A stretch of 64,000 nt of DNA from Catellatospora paridis (GCF_009720365.1 NZ_ML769312.1:744001-808000), one strand, 5' to 3'. Shown: positions 53,960 through 64,000, counted from the stretch's first letter. Notes: generated by a model from the letters alone, not told the origin. Program-made: numbers and translations.

Positions 53960-54685
53960 TCAGCGCCCGCCGATCAGCTGGGCCACCACCGGGGCGTGCC
54001 TGCGCCGGGCGACCCGCGCGTAGGCCGCCCTGACCTGTGGCAGCAATGCCGGCCGCCGGCGGAGCTGCCTGCGCAGCACGCGTTGTGCGGGGGTGCGCAC
54101 CTGCGGCGCCCAGTCGACGGTGCGCTCAACCAGGAACGGCAGGTGGACCGGCCGCAACCGGCGACCCATGGCGGCGACCGCGGCCACCCGGACCCGCCCG
54201 TCCGGATGGAGGCTCGCCAGCGTGGCGGCGAGCGTACCGGTGCCGAATCGCCTGAGGCGGTCCCTGAAGACCTCGACGCTGACGTCGTTCCGTCGGCAGT
54301 GGAAGATCAGGCTGCGCATCAGCCGGTCCTCGGCGGCGATCGTCTCCAGGGCGATCCGGGCGTTCCGGCGAGCGCGGGGCGAACGGCCGTCGATCTCCGC
54401 CAGCACCCGCAGCAGCCAGGCGAATCCGTCGACATCGCCGCGCCGCAGCTGCCGGAAGGGGCTGATCCGGGCGCGGATCTCGTCGTCGCCCAGCACGCGC
54501 CGCTGCCGCTCGAGGCGGACCGTGCCGAAACCGAACAGCAGCACCCCTGCGGTTCCCCACACCGGGTTGGCCACCAGGACCATGGCCGAGGCCGCGGTCA
54601 TCGCGCCCGCGGCCGACAGGGGAAGGTGGAGGGTGGCCTCCTTCAGGTGCGATGCCGGTCGGTACTGGGCGGGCAGGCTGTGCAT
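53960..54685 (-). CDS. hypothetical protein, HEAT-like repeats
   Basis: A 241-residue protein from ATG 54685; a TATGCT box lies seven bases before it, so this start is favoured over ATGs further up. One or two membrane helices near residues ~24-52 (AAGAMTAASAMVLVANPVWGTAGVLLFGF). The rest is Arg-rich and helical with HEAT-like units (ARRNARIALETIAAEDRL, HPDGRVRVAAVAAMGRRL, RTPAQRVLRRQLRRRP). No family recognised; a scaffold function would fit the repeats. Confidence 0.6.
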   Translation of the reverse strand: MHSLPAQYRPASHLKEATLHLPLSAAGAMTAASAMVLVANPVWGTAGVLLFGFGTVRLERQRRVLGDDEIRARISPFRQLRRGDVDGFAWLLRVLAEIDGRSPRARRNARIALETIAAEDRLMRSLIFHCRRNDVSVEVFRDRLRRFGTGTLAATLASLHPDGRVRVAAVAAMGRRLRPVHLPFLVERTVDWAPQVRTPAQRVLRRQLRRRPALLPQVRAAYARVARRRHAPVVAQLIGGR

Positions 54686-54747
54686 TCGGCGGAGCATAGC
54701 GGGCATAGGCTCTGCCGGAAGGCCCGGAACCCTGGAGGACGGCACGG

Positions 54748-55185
54748 ATGGATCGGCAGGCGGAACTGCGCCGGGTGCTGGAAGGCCCGCTGCCCGGCGA
54801 GGTGAGCGAGGCGTTCCTGCAGCGGTTCACCTTCACCGCCGACGACCCCCGCTCCGTGATCGCGCTGGTCCGGGACGTGCTCGCGACCGTGCTGGACGCC
54901 GGAGCCGCCTGGCCGGAGCTGGCGCAGTGGCACGACCGGCTGCCCGACCGGTTCGTGTCGGCGTGCACGCCGGAGCGGGACGCGGCCGCCTGGGAGCTGT
55001 CCGGGTGGCTCGCCTGGTTCGAGCCGGAGGAGCTGGGCGAGTCCCGCGGCTGGCAGTGGTGGGACGCCGGACTGGCCGGGCCCGCCGGTGGCTGGGTGGA
55101 CGTCGCGGTCGAGGGCCACCCGTTCGCCTCGGACTCGCTGGAGTGGCTGCTCAGGGCCTCCGGCGCCCGGGACATCGACAGCTGA
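54748..55185 (+). CDS. hypothetical protein
   Basis: A 145-residue acidic protein that I do not recognise. It is Trp-rich in the middle (WELSGWLAWFEPEELGESRG, WQWWDAGLAG) and ends with HPFASDSLEWLLRASGARDI. The pattern suggests a small globular alpha/beta domain, perhaps of the immunity or SUKH-like kind, but nothing firm. ATG 54748 follows GGAGGACG. It lies divergent from the HEAT-like gene. Confidence 0.6.
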   Translation: MDRQAELRRVLEGPLPGEVSEAFLQRFTFTADDPRSVIALVRDVLATVLDAGAAWPELAQWHDRLPDRFVSACTPERDAAAWELSGWLAWFEPEELGESRGWQWWDAGLAGPAGGWVDVAVEGHPFASDSLEWLLRASGARDIDS

Positions 55186-55197
55186 CGCCCTCGATCA

Positions 55198-55219
55198 CCC
55201 GACTTGCCAGGCAATCGGG
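55198..55219 (+). terminator. weak hairpin terminator
   Basis: CCCGA-C-TTGCC and GGCAA-TCGGG form an imperfect dyad around A55209 beginning 13 bases after the stop of the upstream gene. The stem has one bulge, so confidence is modest. Confidence 0.4.
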
Positions 55220-55318
55220 GGAATGCGCGGTCAAGATACGCACAGCTGCCCGCCACATCGAACGATCTTGGCTTGGGCTGCCGTCGAATGTGTCGTACCC
55301 GGCACTAGGCTGATCATC

Positions 55319-56305
55319 GTGACAGGTGAGCTCTCGATTCCGGTGCAGGGCGGCGCGCTGGCCACCCCGCAGGAGTATGTGGACTTCACCGAGGCGTGGC
55401 TGGCCAACCGGCGGCTGTCGGCCAACACCCGCGACGCCTACCGGCGGGACGTGCGCGGCTACCTGTCCTGGTGCGGCGAGCACGGGGTGGAGCCGCTGCA
55501 GGCCCGGTTCACCCATGTCAACGAATACGGCCGCTGGCTGGAGTCCTGCGTGGACCAGCGCACCGGCCGGACGATCGCGGCGACCACGGTCGCCCGCAAA
55601 CTGTCCGGCCTGTCCAGCTGGTACGAGTTCCTGCACAAGCTCGGGATGATCCCGGCCAACCCGGTGACCGGCGCGGACCGGCCCAGCGTGGAGCGCGACC
55701 ACTCGGCCACCATCGGCATGAGCCCGGGCGAGGTCGACGCGCTGCTGCGGGCGGCCGCCGATGACTCGCCCCGCCATCACGCGCTGCTGACCCTGCTCGC
55801 CGACCTGGGGCTGCGCGTCGGCGAGGTGTGCAAGCTCGACCTGACCGACCTGGGCCATGAGCGCGGGCACCGCACGGTGCGCTTCTCTGGCAAGGGCGGC
55901 AAGCCGCGCCGGCGGGCGCTGGCGCCGGGGACCGCGGCCGCGCTGGACCACTACCTGCAGCAGCGCGCGGCGCAGGTGCATGTGGCGGTGGAGGACCTGT
56001 CCGGGCCGGTGTTCGTGTCCGAGTCGGGGCGGGCACTGGACCGCCACGCCGTGTTCCGGCTGGTGCGCCGGCTGGCCGAGCGGGCGGGCATCCCGAGCGC
56101 GGCGCAGCTGTCGCCGCACTCGCTGCGGCACGCGTTCGCCACCACCGCGCGCGGCGAGGGGGTGCCGCTGGAGGACGTGCAGGACGCGATGGGCCACGCC
56201 GACCCGCGCACCACCCGCCGCTACGACCGGGACCGCCACAACCTGGACCGCGACCCGTCATATGCGATCTGGGCGGCCCGCGCCCGCCGCGGCAACGCGA
56301 GCTGA
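55319..56305 (+). CDS. tyrosine recombinase (XerD-like)
   Basis: A 328-residue site-specific recombinase. The N-terminal SAM-like domain (~15-115) carries [24 protein letters not shown], and the catalytic domain has all residues: Arg166 ([13 protein letters not shown]), Lys192, His267 and Arg270 ([11 protein letters not shown]), His293 ([14 protein letters not shown]) and Tyr302. It resembles XerC/XerD more than phage integrases. No phage genes, attachment repeats or second recombinase are nearby. It might be a free-standing xer paralogue. Leaderless start: TAGGCT (55306-55311) before GTG 55319. Confidence 0.9.
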   Translation: MTGELSIPVQGGALATPQEYVDFTEAWLANRRLSANTRDAYRRDVRGYLSWCGEHGVEPLQARFTHVNEYGRWLESCVDQRTGRTIAATTVARKLSGLSSWYEFLHKLGMIPANPVTGADRPSVERDHSATIGMSPGEVDALLRAAADDSPRHHALLTLLADLGLRVGEVCKLDLTDLGHERGHRTVRFSGKGGKPRRRALAPGTAAALDHYLQQRAAQVHVAVEDLSGPVFVSESGRALDRHAVFRLVRRLAERAGIPSAAQLSPHSLRHAFATTARGEGVPLEDVQDAMGHADPRTTRRYDRDRHNLDRDPSYAIWAARARRGNAS

Positions 56306-56514
56306 CCGCCCGGCCACGGTGCACGAACGCACGTTCGACAGGTGCGTCGGCCGGTAACACCCACCCCGGGCACGGTGGTCGGCTAGATTATGTGAGTCCG
56401 ATTTATGTGCAAATACCGGACGTGCGCTCAGCGTGTCCGCTGATGAGCGGCCCGCCGACGGTTCGCCACGCACAGACGCACGCGCCGGGCAGACAGCGGA
56501 TGTGGAGCTGCGCC

Positions 56515-58428
56515 ATGGCCAAGGCAGTGGGTATCGATCTGGGCACCACGAACTCGGTGATCGCGGTGTTCGAGGGCGGTCAGCCGACGGTGATCCAGAA
56601 CGCGGAGGGCGCGCGTACGACGCCGTCGGTGGTCGCGTTCACCGACGCGGGCGAGCGCCTGGTCGGGCAGCTGGCCCGCCGGCAGGCGATCCTCAACCCG
56701 AAGGGCACGATCTACTCCGCGAAACGGTTCATCGGCCGGCACTTCGACGAGATCAGCGAGGAGGCCAAGGCGGTCGCGTTCGACGTCGTGCCCGGCCCGG
56801 ACGGCCTCGTACGCTTCGACGTCAAGGGCAAGATGTACTCGCCCGAGGAGATCAGCGCCCAGGTGCTGCGCAAACTCGTCGACGACGCGTCGAAGTTCCT
56901 CGGCGAGAAGGTCACCCAGGCCGTCATCACGGTGCCGGCGTACTTCAACGACGCCCAGCGCACCGCGACCAAGGACGCCGGCCGCATCGCCGGGCTCGAC
57001 GTGCTGCGCATCATCAACGAGCCGACCGCGGCCGCGCTGGCGTACGGGCTGGACAAGAAGGGCCACGAGACGGTCCTCGTGTTCGACCTCGGCGGCGGCA
57101 CCTTCGACGTGAGCATCCTCGACGTCGGCGACGGCGTCGTCGAGGTGCGCGCCACCGCGGGCGACTCCCACCTCGGCGGCGACGACTTCGACCGCCGGCT
57201 GGTCGACCACCTCGCCGACGAATTCAAGAACGACAACGGCATCGACCTGCGCAGCGACCCGCAGGCGCTGCAGCGGCTGTTCGAGGCCGCGGAGAAGGCC
57301 AAGGTCGAGCTGTCCTCGGTCACCCAGACGCAGGTCAGCCTGCCGTTCGTGACCGCCGACGCGTCCGGCCCGAAGCACCTCACCACGACGATCACGCGGT
57401 CGAAGTTCGAGGACCTCACCAAGGACCTCGTCCAGCGCTGCCTGGGCCCGGTCGAGCAGGCGATGACCGACGCTAAGGTGACCGCCAACGACCTCGACGA
57501 GGTCATCCTCGTCGGCGGGTCCACCCGCATCCCGGCCGTGCAGGCCCTGGTGCGGCGGCTGACCGGCGGCAAGGACCCGAACATGAGCGTCAACCCCGAC
57601 GAGGTCGTGGCGCTGGGCGCGGCGATCCAGGCCGGCGTGCTCACCGGCGAGGGACCGGACGTGCTGCTGCTCGACGTCATCCCGCTGTCGCTGGGTCTGG
57701 AGACCCTCGGCGGGCGCATGACCAAGGTCATCGAACGCAACACGACGATCCCCGCGCGGCGGGCCGAGACGTTCTCCACGGCCGAGGACAACCAGCCCGC
57801 CGTGGACATCCACATCCTGCAGGGCGAGCGCGAACTCGCCGGGGACAACCGCACGCTGGGCAAGTTCCGGCTGGAGAACATCCGGCCCGCGGCCCGCGGC
57901 GTGCCGCAGATCGACGTCACCTTCGACGTCGACGCCAACGGCATCCTCAACGTGTCCGCCAAGGACAAGGACACCGGGGTCGAGCAGGCCGTCACCATCA
58001 CCGACAGCGGCAACCTCGACCGCACCGACGTCGAACGCATGGTCGCCGACGCCGAGTCGCACCGCGACGAGGACACCCGCACCCGCCAGCTCATCGACAC
58101 CCGCAACGAGCTCGAGTCCCTGACCTACCAGGTCGAACAGCGGCTCGGCGAACTCGGCGAGGCCGCGCCCGCCCACGAGAAGGCCCGCGCGGAACTGCTC
58201 GTCAACGACGCCCGCCAGGCCATCAAGGAGGAGGCGCCCATCGACCGGCTGCGCTCGCTCATCGGCGACCTGCAGCAGCTGGCGCAGGGCCTGATGGCGC
58301 GGCCCAGCGGACCGCCGCCCGGCGGCGACGCCGGACAGGGCGGGCCGGCGGGCCCGACCGCGGGCGCGCGCACCGGCCAGAGCCAGGGCGACGACGACGT
58401 CATCGACGCCGAGTTCTCGCCGAGCTGA
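56515..58428 (+). CDS. dnaK: chaperone DnaK (Hsp70)
   Basis: A 637-residue Hsp70. The ATPase domain begins [22 protein letters not shown] and has [35 protein letters not shown] and [16 protein letters not shown]; the peptide-binding domain contains [15 protein letters not shown] and GEREL; the helical lid ends in a Gly/Pro-rich tail and [12 protein letters not shown]. It binds unfolded chains with the help of the DnaJ and GrpE partners encoded next. No HspR-type inverted repeat (HAIR) or CIRCE is visible upstream; two direct TTATGTG repeats (56388-56394 and 56403-56409) are. The operon may be a second, specialised dnaK operon. Confidence 0.95.
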   Translation: MAKAVGIDLGTTNSVIAVFEGGQPTVIQNAEGARTTPSVVAFTDAGERLVGQLARRQAILNPKGTIYSAKRFIGRHFDEISEEAKAVAFDVVPGPDGLVRFDVKGKMYSPEEISAQVLRKLVDDASKFLGEKVTQAVITVPAYFNDAQRTATKDAGRIAGLDVLRIINEPTAAALAYGLDKKGHETVLVFDLGGGTFDVSILDVGDGVVEVRATAGDSHLGGDDFDRRLVDHLADEFKNDNGIDLRSDPQALQRLFEAAEKAKVELSSVTQTQVSLPFVTADASGPKHLTTTITRSKFEDLTKDLVQRCLGPVEQAMTDAKVTANDLDEVILVGGSTRIPAVQALVRRLTGGKDPNMSVNPDEVVALGAAIQAGVLTGEGPDVLLLDVIPLSLGLETLGGRMTKVIERNTTIPARRAETFSTAEDNQPAVDIHILQGERELAGDNRTLGKFRLENIRPAARGVPQIDVTFDVDANGILNVSAKDKDTGVEQAVTITDSGNLDRTDVERMVADAESHRDEDTRTRQLIDTRNELESLTYQVEQRLGELGEAAPAHEKARAELLVNDARQAIKEEAPIDRLRSLIGDLQQLAQGLMARPSGPPPGGDAGQGGPAGPTAGARTGQSQGDDDVIDAEFSPS

Positions 58429-58439
58429 GGGCCGCCGCG

Positions 58440-59072
58440 ATGGCACACCACCCGCACAGCGGCACCGGCCCGCAGGCCGACGCCGACCCCGAGGGCCAGG
58501 CCGTCCGGGAGCACGTGCCGCGCCACGGCCTGGACCCGCCCGGCCCGGTCGCGATGGACGACGACGAGGTCGCGGTGCACGACGGCCACGCCGGGGAGCC
58601 GTCCGCCGAGGCCCCGGACATCGAGGCGCCCGCGGCCGGGCCGTCGGCCGCCGAGCTGGAGGGCCGGTTGCGGCGGGCCCTGGCCGACCTCGACAACCTG
58701 CGCAAGCGGTACGAACGCCAGCTGACCGCCGAGCGCGAGCAGGAACGGGCCCGCACCGCCGCGGTGTTCCTGCCCGTGATCGACAACCTGGACCTGGCGC
58801 TGGCGCACGCCGACAGCGACCCGTCCGCGGTGCTCGACGGGGTTCGCGCGGTACGCGACCAGGCCGTGAACACGCTGTCCACGCTCGGTTTCCCGCGCCG
58901 CGAGGACAGCGGCGTGCCGTTCGACCCGGTGTGGCACGAGGCGGTCAGCGTGGTGCCGAACACCGGCGAGCCCGACGGCACCGTGCTGCAGGTGATCCGG
59001 CCCGGCTACGGCGAGGTCGACCGGCAGCTGCGCCCGGCCACGGTCGTCGTCGCCGGCAACAGCCAGGGGTGA
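58440..59072 (+). CDS. grpE: nucleotide exchange factor GrpE
   Basis: A 210-residue GrpE. The first ~70 residues are a low-complexity acidic/His-rich region (MAHHPHSGTGPQADADPEGQ); the dimer helix follows with LRRALADLDNLRKRYERQLTAEREQERARTA, VFLPVIDNLDLALAHADS and the C-terminal beta-domain FDPVWHEAVSVVPNTGEPDGTV. It releases ADP from DnaK. It starts 11 bases after the dnaK stop and is followed three bases later by the J-protein gene. Confidence 0.93.
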   Translation: MAHHPHSGTGPQADADPEGQAVREHVPRHGLDPPGPVAMDDDEVAVHDGHAGEPSAEAPDIEAPAAGPSAAELEGRLRRALADLDNLRKRYERQLTAEREQERARTAAVFLPVIDNLDLALAHADSDPSAVLDGVRAVRDQAVNTLSTLGFPRREDSGVPFDPVWHEAVSVVPNTGEPDGTVLQVIRPGYGEVDRQLRPATVVVAGNSQG

Positions 59073-59075
59073 GCC

Positions 59076-60065
59076 GTGGCCCGTGACTTCTACGACGTGC
59101 TCGGGGTGTCGCGCAGCGCGTCCGCCGACGAGATCCAGCAGGCTTTCCGCAAGCTGGCCCGCAAGTACCACCCGGACGTCAACAAGAGCCCGGACGCCGA
59201 GGAGAAGTTCAAGGAGATCAACGAGGCGTACCACGTGCTGCACGACCCGAAGCAGCGCGGCCGCTACGACCGGTTCGGCGAGGACTTCCGCAAGGTCCCC
59301 GAGGGGTACGAGGAGATGGCCGGCGCGGGCGCGGGCGGTTTCCGCGGTCGCGGCGCTGGCCAGGGCGGCTTTCCCGGCGGCGGGTTCCCGGGTGGCGGCT
59401 TCCGCGGCCGGGACGCCGGGGAGCCGTTCTCGTGGTCGTACGAGGGCGGCGACGTCGACCTGGAGGACCTGCTCGGCGGCATGTTCCGCGGCGGTGGCCG
59501 GGCCAGCGGGCGGGGCGCGGGCCCGATCCCGGGCGCGGACCAGGAAGCCGAGCTGCCGCTGTCCGTCGAGGAGGCCTACCAGGGCGGCAAGCGCACCATC
59601 ACGCTGTCCGGGGCGGATGGTCCGCGCAGCTACGACGTGAACATCCCGGCCGGGGTCACCGACGGGCAGCGCATCCGGCTGGCCGGGCAGGGCGGCCAGG
59701 GCCGCGGCAACGCCCCCGCCGGGGACCTCTACCTGGTCGTGCGGCTGGAACCGCACCAGCGTTACCGGCTCGACGGCCGCCACATCCACGTGCCGCTGCC
59801 GGTGAGCCCGTCCGAGGCGGCGCTCGGCGCGACCGTGGAGCTGGCGACACCCGGCGGGCTGACCAAGGTCACGGTGCCGCCCGGCACGTCCAGCGGCAAG
59901 CGCCTGCGCCTGCGCGGGCAGGGCATGCCGCACCGTCGCGGCGAGCACGGCGACCTCTACGCCGAGGTGCGGATCATGGTCCCGGGCAGTCTGAGCGACC
60001 GCGAGCGCGAGCTGTACGAGGAACTGGCCAAGGCGTCCACCTTCGACCCGAGGAGCGCCAGATGA
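59076..60065 (+). CDS. CbpA-type DnaJ co-chaperone
   Basis: A 329-residue type II J-protein. The J domain has [20 protein letters not shown] with HPD at residues 32-34; then a Gly/Phe-rich region ([20 protein letters not shown]) and two beta-barrel substrate-binding domains ([36 protein letters not shown]). The cysteine-rich zinc finger of classic DnaJ is absent, so the protein is the CbpA type. GTG 59076 lies three bases after grpE. The following gene encodes a CbpM-like modulator, as with E. coli cbpAM. Confidence 0.93.
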   Translation: MARDFYDVLGVSRSASADEIQQAFRKLARKYHPDVNKSPDAEEKFKEINEAYHVLHDPKQRGRYDRFGEDFRKVPEGYEEMAGAGAGGFRGRGAGQGGFPGGGFPGGGFRGRDAGEPFSWSYEGGDVDLEDLLGGMFRGGGRASGRGAGPIPGADQEAELPLSVEEAYQGGKRTITLSGADGPRSYDVNIPAGVTDGQRIRLAGQGGQGRGNAPAGDLYLVVRLEPHQRYRLDGRHIHVPLPVSPSEAALGATVELATPGGLTKVTVPPGTSSGKRLRLRGQGMPHRRGEHGDLYAEVRIMVPGSLSDRERELYEELAKASTFDPRSAR

Positions 60066-60397
60066 AGGTGTACGCGCTCGCCGTGCCGTCCCGGCTCAGC
60101 CTGGACCGCTTCGCCCGCGAGGCCCGCCTGCACCCGGTGCTGGTGCAGCGGTATGTCGCGCTCGGCCTGCTCGACGCGACCCGCGACGCGGGCGGGGGCC
60201 TGTGGTTCTCCCCCACCCAGCTGCACCAGGTGGCGCGGGTGCAGCGGCTGCACGCCGACCTGTCCCTGAACTACACCGCGATCGGCCTGGTCATGGATCT
60301 GCTCGACCGGGTCGAGGAGCTGCAGACCGCACTGCGAAGGAGCGAGCGCCGTGGACATGAACAAGCTGACGCAGAAGTCGCAGGAGGCGCTGCATGA
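60062..60397 (+). CDS. CbpM-like MerR-type chaperone modulator
   Basis: A 111-residue protein. The N-terminal half has a MerR helix-turn-helix-like pattern ([51 protein letters not shown]), and the remainder a short coiled coil ([19 protein letters not shown]). In E. coli CbpM binds CbpA and blocks it; here the place in the operon is the one hspR has in Streptomyces, so a mixed role is possible. It overlaps the J-protein by ATGA, and the clpB gene starts 47 bases before its stop. Confidence 0.82.
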   Translation: MKVYALAVPSRLSLDRFAREARLHPVLVQRYVALGLLDATRDAGGGLWFSPTQLHQVARVQRLHADLSLNYTAIGLVMDLLDRVEELQTALRRSERRGHEQADAEVAGGAA

Positions 60398-63008
60398 CGC
60401 GCAGACGATCGCGCTGCGGATGGGCCACACCGAGGTCGACGGCGAGCACTTGCTGCTGGCCCTGCTGGACCAGCCCGACGGGATCGTGCCGCGGCTGATC
60501 GCGCAGACCGGGGCCGACCCGGCCCGGCTGCGCGGCGAGGTCGAGCAGGACCTGCAGCGCCGGCCCAAGGTCAGCGGGCCGGGCGCGCAGCCCGGGCAGG
60601 TGTTCGTGACGCAGCGGCTGTCCCGGGTGCTCGACACCGCCGAGCGCGAGGCCAAGCGGCTCAAGGACGAGTACGTGTCCACCGAGCACCTGCTGATGGC
60701 TCTGGCCGACGAGGGTTCGGCGTCGGCGGCCGGGCGGCGGCTCAAGGAGAACGGGGTCACCCGGGACGCGTTCCTCGCCGCGCTGACCCAGATCCGCGGC
60801 AACCAGCGGGTCACCTCCGCGATGCCCGAGGTGACCTACGAGGCGCTGGAGAAGTACGGGCAGGACCTGGTCGCCGACGCCCGCGCGAACCGCCTCGACC
60901 CGGTCATCGGCCGCGACGCCGAGATCCGACGCGTCATCCAGATCCTGTCCCGCAAGACGAAGAACAATCCGGTGCTCATCGGTGACCCCGGGGTCGGCAA
61001 GACCGCGATCGTGGAGGGGCTCGCCCAGCGCATCGTGCGCGGGGACGTGCCCGAGGGCCTGCGCGACAAGACCGTGTTCGCACTCGACATGGGCTCACTG
61101 ATCGCCGGCGCCAAGTACCGCGGCGAGTTCGAGGAGCGGCTCAAGGCCGTGCTCAACGAGGTCCGCGCCGCCGAGGGCCGCATCCTGCTGTTCGTCGACG
61201 AGCTGCACACCGTCGTCGGGGCGGGCGGCGGCGCGGAGGGCGCGATGGACGCGGGCAACATGCTCAAACCCATGCTGGCCCGCGGCGAACTGCACATGAT
61301 CGGCGCGACCACCGTCGACGAGTACCGCAAGCAGATCGAGAAGGACGCCGCGCTCGCCCGCCGCTTCCAGCAGGTGTTCGTCGACGAGCCGACGGTCGAG
61401 GACACCATCTCCATCCTGCGCGGGCTGCGCGAGCGCCTCGAAGTGTTCCACGGTGTGAAGATCCAGGACTCGGCGCTGGTGGCCGCGGCGACACTGTCGC
61501 ACCGGTACATCACCGACCGGTTCCTGCCTGACAAGGCCATCGACCTCGTGGATGAGGCCTGCGCCCGGCTGCGTACCGAGATCGACTCCATGCCCGCGGA
61601 ACTCGACGAGATCACTCGCCGGGTCATGCGCCTGGAGATCGAGGAGGCGGCCCTGGCCAAGGAGACCGATCCGTCGAGCCTGGCCCGGCTCGACCAGCTC
61701 CGCCGCGAACTGGCCGACCTGCGCGCCGAAGCCGACGCCAAACACGCCCAGTGGGAGAGCGAACGCCAGGCCATCCGCCGGGTCCAGGACGTACGCGAGG
61801 AGCTGGAACGGCTGCGGCACGAGGTCGAGGAGGCCGAACGCGCCTACGACCTCAACCGGGCCGCGGAGCTGCGCTACGGCCGCATCGCCGACCTGGAACG
61901 CCGGCTGGCGGCCGAGGAGCAGAAACTCGCCGACCGGCAGCAGGGCCAGCCCGGCCTGCTCCGGGAGACCGTCACCGAGGACGAGATCGCCGAGATCGTG
62001 TCCGCGTGGACCGGCATCCCGGTGTCCCGGCTGCAGGAGGGCGAGCGCCAGAAGCTGCTGCGCCTCGACGAGATCCTGCACGAACGCGTCATCGGCCAGG
62101 ACGAAGCCGTCCAGGTCGTCGCCGACGCCATCATCCGCGCCCGCTCCGGCATCAAGGACCCGACCCGGCCCATCGGATCGTTCATCTTCCTCGGCCCCAC
62201 CGGCGTCGGCAAGACCGAACTCGCCAAGACCCTCGCCGCGGCCCTGTTCGACTCCGAGGACAACATCGTCCGCCTCGACATGAGCGAATACCAGGAACGC
62301 CACACCGTCAGCCGGCTCGTCGGCGCGCCGCCCGGCTACGTCGGCTACGAGGAGGGCGGCCAGCTCACCGAGGCCGTACGCCGCAAGCCGTACTCCGTGG
62401 TGCTGTTCGACGAGATCGAGAAGGCACACACCGACGTGTTCAACACGCTGCTGCAGGTCCTCGACGACGGCCGGATCACCGACTCGCAGGGCCGCACCGT
62501 CGACTTCCGCAACACCGTCATCATCATGACCTCCAACATCGGTGCCGAGTATCTGCTGGAAGGGTCCGATGCCGACATCTCCGAGCAGGCCCGTGCGAAG
62601 GTGCTCGGCGAGCTGCGCGGGCACTTCCGGCCGGAGTTCCTCAACCGCGTCGACGACATCGTGCTGTTCCACCGGCTGACGCTGCCGCAGATCGAGAAGA
62701 TCGTCGACCTGCAGTTCGAGGACCTGCGCCAGCGCCTGGGCGAACGCCGGATCAGCCTCGACCTCACCGAGGACGCCCGCAAGCTCATCGCCGAGCACGG
62801 CTTCGACCCCGTCTACGGCGCGCGGCCGCTGCGCCGCTACATCGCCCATGAGGTCGAGACCCGGATCGGCCGCGCCATCATCGCCGGCGACCTGCGCGAG
62901 GACGCCGTGATCCACGTCGGCGTGCGCGACGGCGAATTGGCGGTAACCTTCGACGCGGCACCGGCTTCGCAGCTGGCGGAGGCGGGCGCGGGAACGGGAG
63001 CTCGATGA
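60351..63008 (+). CDS. clpB: ATP-dependent disaggregase ClpB
   Basis: An 885-residue ClpB. The N-terminal repeat domain ([33 protein letters not shown]), first AAA with [15 protein letters not shown] (~210), the long M-domain coiled coil at ~410-530 ([33 protein letters not shown]), second AAA with [13 protein letters not shown] (~613), and [19 protein letters not shown]. It pulls proteins out of aggregates together with DnaK. GTG 60351 inside cbpM has an AAGGA site; ATG 60357 is also possible. Confidence 0.95.
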   Translation: MDMNKLTQKSQEALHDAQTIALRMGHTEVDGEHLLLALLDQPDGIVPRLIAQTGADPARLRGEVEQDLQRRPKVSGPGAQPGQVFVTQRLSRVLDTAEREAKRLKDEYVSTEHLLMALADEGSASAAGRRLKENGVTRDAFLAALTQIRGNQRVTSAMPEVTYEALEKYGQDLVADARANRLDPVIGRDAEIRRVIQILSRKTKNNPVLIGDPGVGKTAIVEGLAQRIVRGDVPEGLRDKTVFALDMGSLIAGAKYRGEFEERLKAVLNEVRAAEGRILLFVDELHTVVGAGGGAEGAMDAGNMLKPMLARGELHMIGATTVDEYRKQIEKDAALARRFQQVFVDEPTVEDTISILRGLRERLEVFHGVKIQDSALVAAATLSHRYITDRFLPDKAIDLVDEACARLRTEIDSMPAELDEITRRVMRLEIEEAALAKETDPSSLARLDQLRRELADLRAEADAKHAQWESERQAIRRVQDVREELERLRHEVEEAERAYDLNRAAELRYGRIADLERRLAAEEQKLADRQQGQPGLLRETVTEDEIAEIVSAWTGIPVSRLQEGERQKLLRLDEILHERVIGQDEAVQVVADAIIRARSGIKDPTRPIGSFIFLGPTGVGKTELAKTLAAALFDSEDNIVRLDMSEYQERHTVSRLVGAPPGYVGYEEGGQLTEAVRRKPYSVVLFDEIEKAHTDVFNTLLQVLDDGRITDSQGRTVDFRNTVIIMTSNIGAEYLLEGSDADISEQARAKVLGELRGHFRPEFLNRVDDIVLFHRLTLPQIEKIVDLQFEDLRQRLGERRISLDLTEDARKLIAEHGFDPVYGARPLRRYIAHEVETRIGRAIIAGDLREDAVIHVGVRDGELAVTFDAAPASQLAEAGAGTGAR

Positions 63009-63466
63009 TGGCACAGGCACCGCAGCAGGACACCCGGGCCGACCTGGTCGCCTGCCCGCACTGCGGCAAGCGCAACCGGCTGCGCGCCGCCGCCGCGGGG
63101 ATCGCCCGCTGCGGGAGCTGCCGCGGCATGCTGCCGTGGCTGACCGAGGCCACCGACCGCGACTTCGACGCCGTGGTCGTGCGCTCGTCGCTGCCGGTGC
63201 TGCTGGACCTGTGGGCGCCGTGGTGCGGGCCCTGCCGGATGGTCGCGCCGGGCGTGGAGAAGGCCGCGCAGGTGTACGCCGGAAGGTTGAAGGTCGTCAA
63301 GGTCAATGTGGACGATTCGCCGGAGACGGCAGCCCGTTACCAGGCCCAGTCGATCCCGCTGCTGCTCCTGCTGAACGGCGGCGAGGTGGTGGCCCGGCAG
63401 CTCGGCGCGGTCCCGCCGGACGCGCTGCTGCAGTGGGTGGAGCGCTCGCTGCCCGCGGCGAAGTGA
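63005..63466 (+). CDS. thioredoxin with N-terminal zinc ribbon (TrxC-type)
   Basis: A 153-residue thioredoxin 2-type protein. An N-terminal zinc ribbon ([11 protein letters not shown] with Cys17 and 20, and RCGSCRG with Cys36 and 39) precedes the thioredoxin fold with the redox site WCGPC at 73-77. It overlaps the clpB stop codon by ATGA and is the last gene of the chaperone operon, which suggests disulphide repair coupled with refolding, as for the Hsp33-like redox chaperones. A bidirectional hairpin follows. Confidence 0.92.
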   Translation: MMAQAPQQDTRADLVACPHCGKRNRLRAAAAGIARCGSCRGMLPWLTEATDRDFDAVVVRSSLPVLLDLWAPWCGPCRMVAPGVEKAAQVYAGRLKVVKVNVDDSPETAARYQAQSIPLLLLLNGGEVVARQLGAVPPDALLQWVERSLPAAK

Positions 63467-63495
63467 CGCCGCAGGCCGGCACCGGCCCGCCGCAC

Positions 63496-63526
63496 GGATG
63501 AGGTGGCGGGCCTCGCCACCTCATCC
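63496..63526. terminator. bidirectional terminator
   Basis: A perfect 13-bp stem (GGATGAGGTGGCG at 63496-63508 with its complement at 63514-63526) and a five-base loop lie between two convergent genes. The right end of the element is 18 bases from the hydrolase stop. Confidence 0.8.
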
Positions 63527-63544
63527 GGCGCAGGACCCGAGAGC

Positions 63545-64000
63545 CTAGCGCGACAGCCAGTCGGTGACGATGGCGTCGACCTGCGCAGCGTGCGCGGTCT
63601 GCGGGGCGGCTTCGAGGCCGGGCTCCTCGGCCAGCGCATGGCCCATACCGGGGATCGCGACCAGCGACGATCCTTCCGGCAGTGCCGCCCACAACCGCTG
63701 CGCCGGGTCGCGGAAGCCTTCCCGGTCGTCCTCGTCGCCGATCACCATCAGCAGCGGGCGCTCGATCTCCGCGGCGCGGGCCACGAAGTCCAGCCGGTCC
63801 GCGACGGCACGGCTCTCGTCGGTCCAGGCGTACGGCATCCCGAACATCCGCGAGTTCGCGTCGACCAGGGCCGACAGCTGGACCGCGGGGCTGACCAGCG
63901 CCACCCGCTCGACCTCCACGGCCGTCTCGGTCAGCAGCCGCAGCGCCGTCATCGACCCGATCGACCCGCCCACCACGCTGAGCGGGCCGTGGGCGTCCAG
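63545..64000 (-). CDS. alpha/beta hydrolase, 5' end outside window
   Basis: The frame stays open to base 64000, so the start lies beyond the window. About 151 residues are seen. The nucleophile elbow is VVGGSIGSMTAL (GxSxG with the serine), followed by VERVALVSPAVQL, then VIGDEDDREGF (candidate Asp) and IPGMGHALAEEP (catalytic His). The family covers esterases, peptidases and dienelactone hydrolase-like enzymes; the substrate is unknown. It converges on the thioredoxin gene across the hairpin at 63496-63526. Confidence 0.82.
   Translation of the reverse strand: MDAHGPLSVVGGSIGSMTALRLLTETAVEVERVALVSPAVQLSALVDANSRMFGMPYAWTDESRAVADRLDFVARAAEIERPLLMVIGDEDDREGFRDPAQRLWAALPEGSSLVAIPGMGHALAEEPGLEAAPQTAHAAQVDAIVTDWLSR

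Noticed and set aside
56306-56514. Search for a HAIR (CTTGAGT-N7-ACTCAAG) or CIRCE site before dnaK
   Set aside because: Neither motif nor a close variant is present; only weak direct repeats are seen.

Overview
The window is about 72-75 % GC (by eye) and every gene looks bacterial. It is most consistent with an actinomycete, probably of the Micromonosporaceae (Catellatospora, Actinoplanes or Micromonospora-like). The grounds are a complete conservon operon (sensor ATPase, Roadblock, DUF742, GTPase), GPP34, DUF2267 and DUF2332 proteins, and many TANNNT -10 boxes 6-9 nt before ATG/GTG, the pattern of leaderless mRNAs. The genus is inferred from gene content, not from a marker gene. No rRNA, tRNA, CRISPR array, phage or transposase gene was seen, so this is chromosomal core and accessory DNA.

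Layout. 1-6.5 kb: the 3' part of a LacI regulator, an FKBP prolyl isomerase, a small P-loop kinase, OsmC, GPP34, DUF2332, two membrane proteins and a GlsB-type stress protein. 6.6-9.4 kb: a VapBC-like toxin-antitoxin pair, then a two-gene RNA repair unit (RNA ligase plus HD-Pnk kinase/phosphatase). 9.4-12.0 kb: trehalose-phosphatase, a PfkB kinase and SurE. 13.0-16.8 kb: a minus-strand three-subunit molybdenum hydroxylase of the PaoABC type. 16.9-19.6 kb: a histidine phosphatase, a fructosamine kinase, DUF2267 and a secreted protein. 19.7-29.6 kb: a seven-gene, fully translation-coupled operon (NDH-2-like flavoprotein, glucose-6-phosphate dehydrogenase, GH15, GMC oxidoreductase with a cysteine cluster, SCP2-like protein, glycogen-debranching-type hydrolase, MFS transporter).

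29.7-45.7 kb: mostly single genes, including a HAD hydrolase, a methyltransferase, a zinc-finger coiled-coil protein, a two-component system, a divergent MarR/glycosyltransferase pair, Nudix, isochorismatase-like, Usp-like and DinB proteins, and an orphan FtsX-type permease. 45.8-48.9 kb: a secreted GH3 enzyme with duplicated CBM32 domains behind a LacI-type operator. 49.2-52.8 kb: the conservon. 52.9-56.3 kb: a variant PRPP synthase, two unknown proteins and a lone tyrosine recombinase. 56.5-63.5 kb: a chaperone operon dnaK-grpE-cbpA-cbpM-clpB-thioredoxin. The window ends inside an alpha/beta hydrolase.

The most notable items are the 19.7-29.6 kb operon, which looks like an uncharacterised sugar-oxidation pathway and has codon use and strand skew unlike its neighbours; the RNA repair pair; and a 73-bp palindromic element present twice, 51 kb apart, with 17-bp perfect arms. 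Three leaderless -10 boxes are built directly on the stop codon of the gene upstream.
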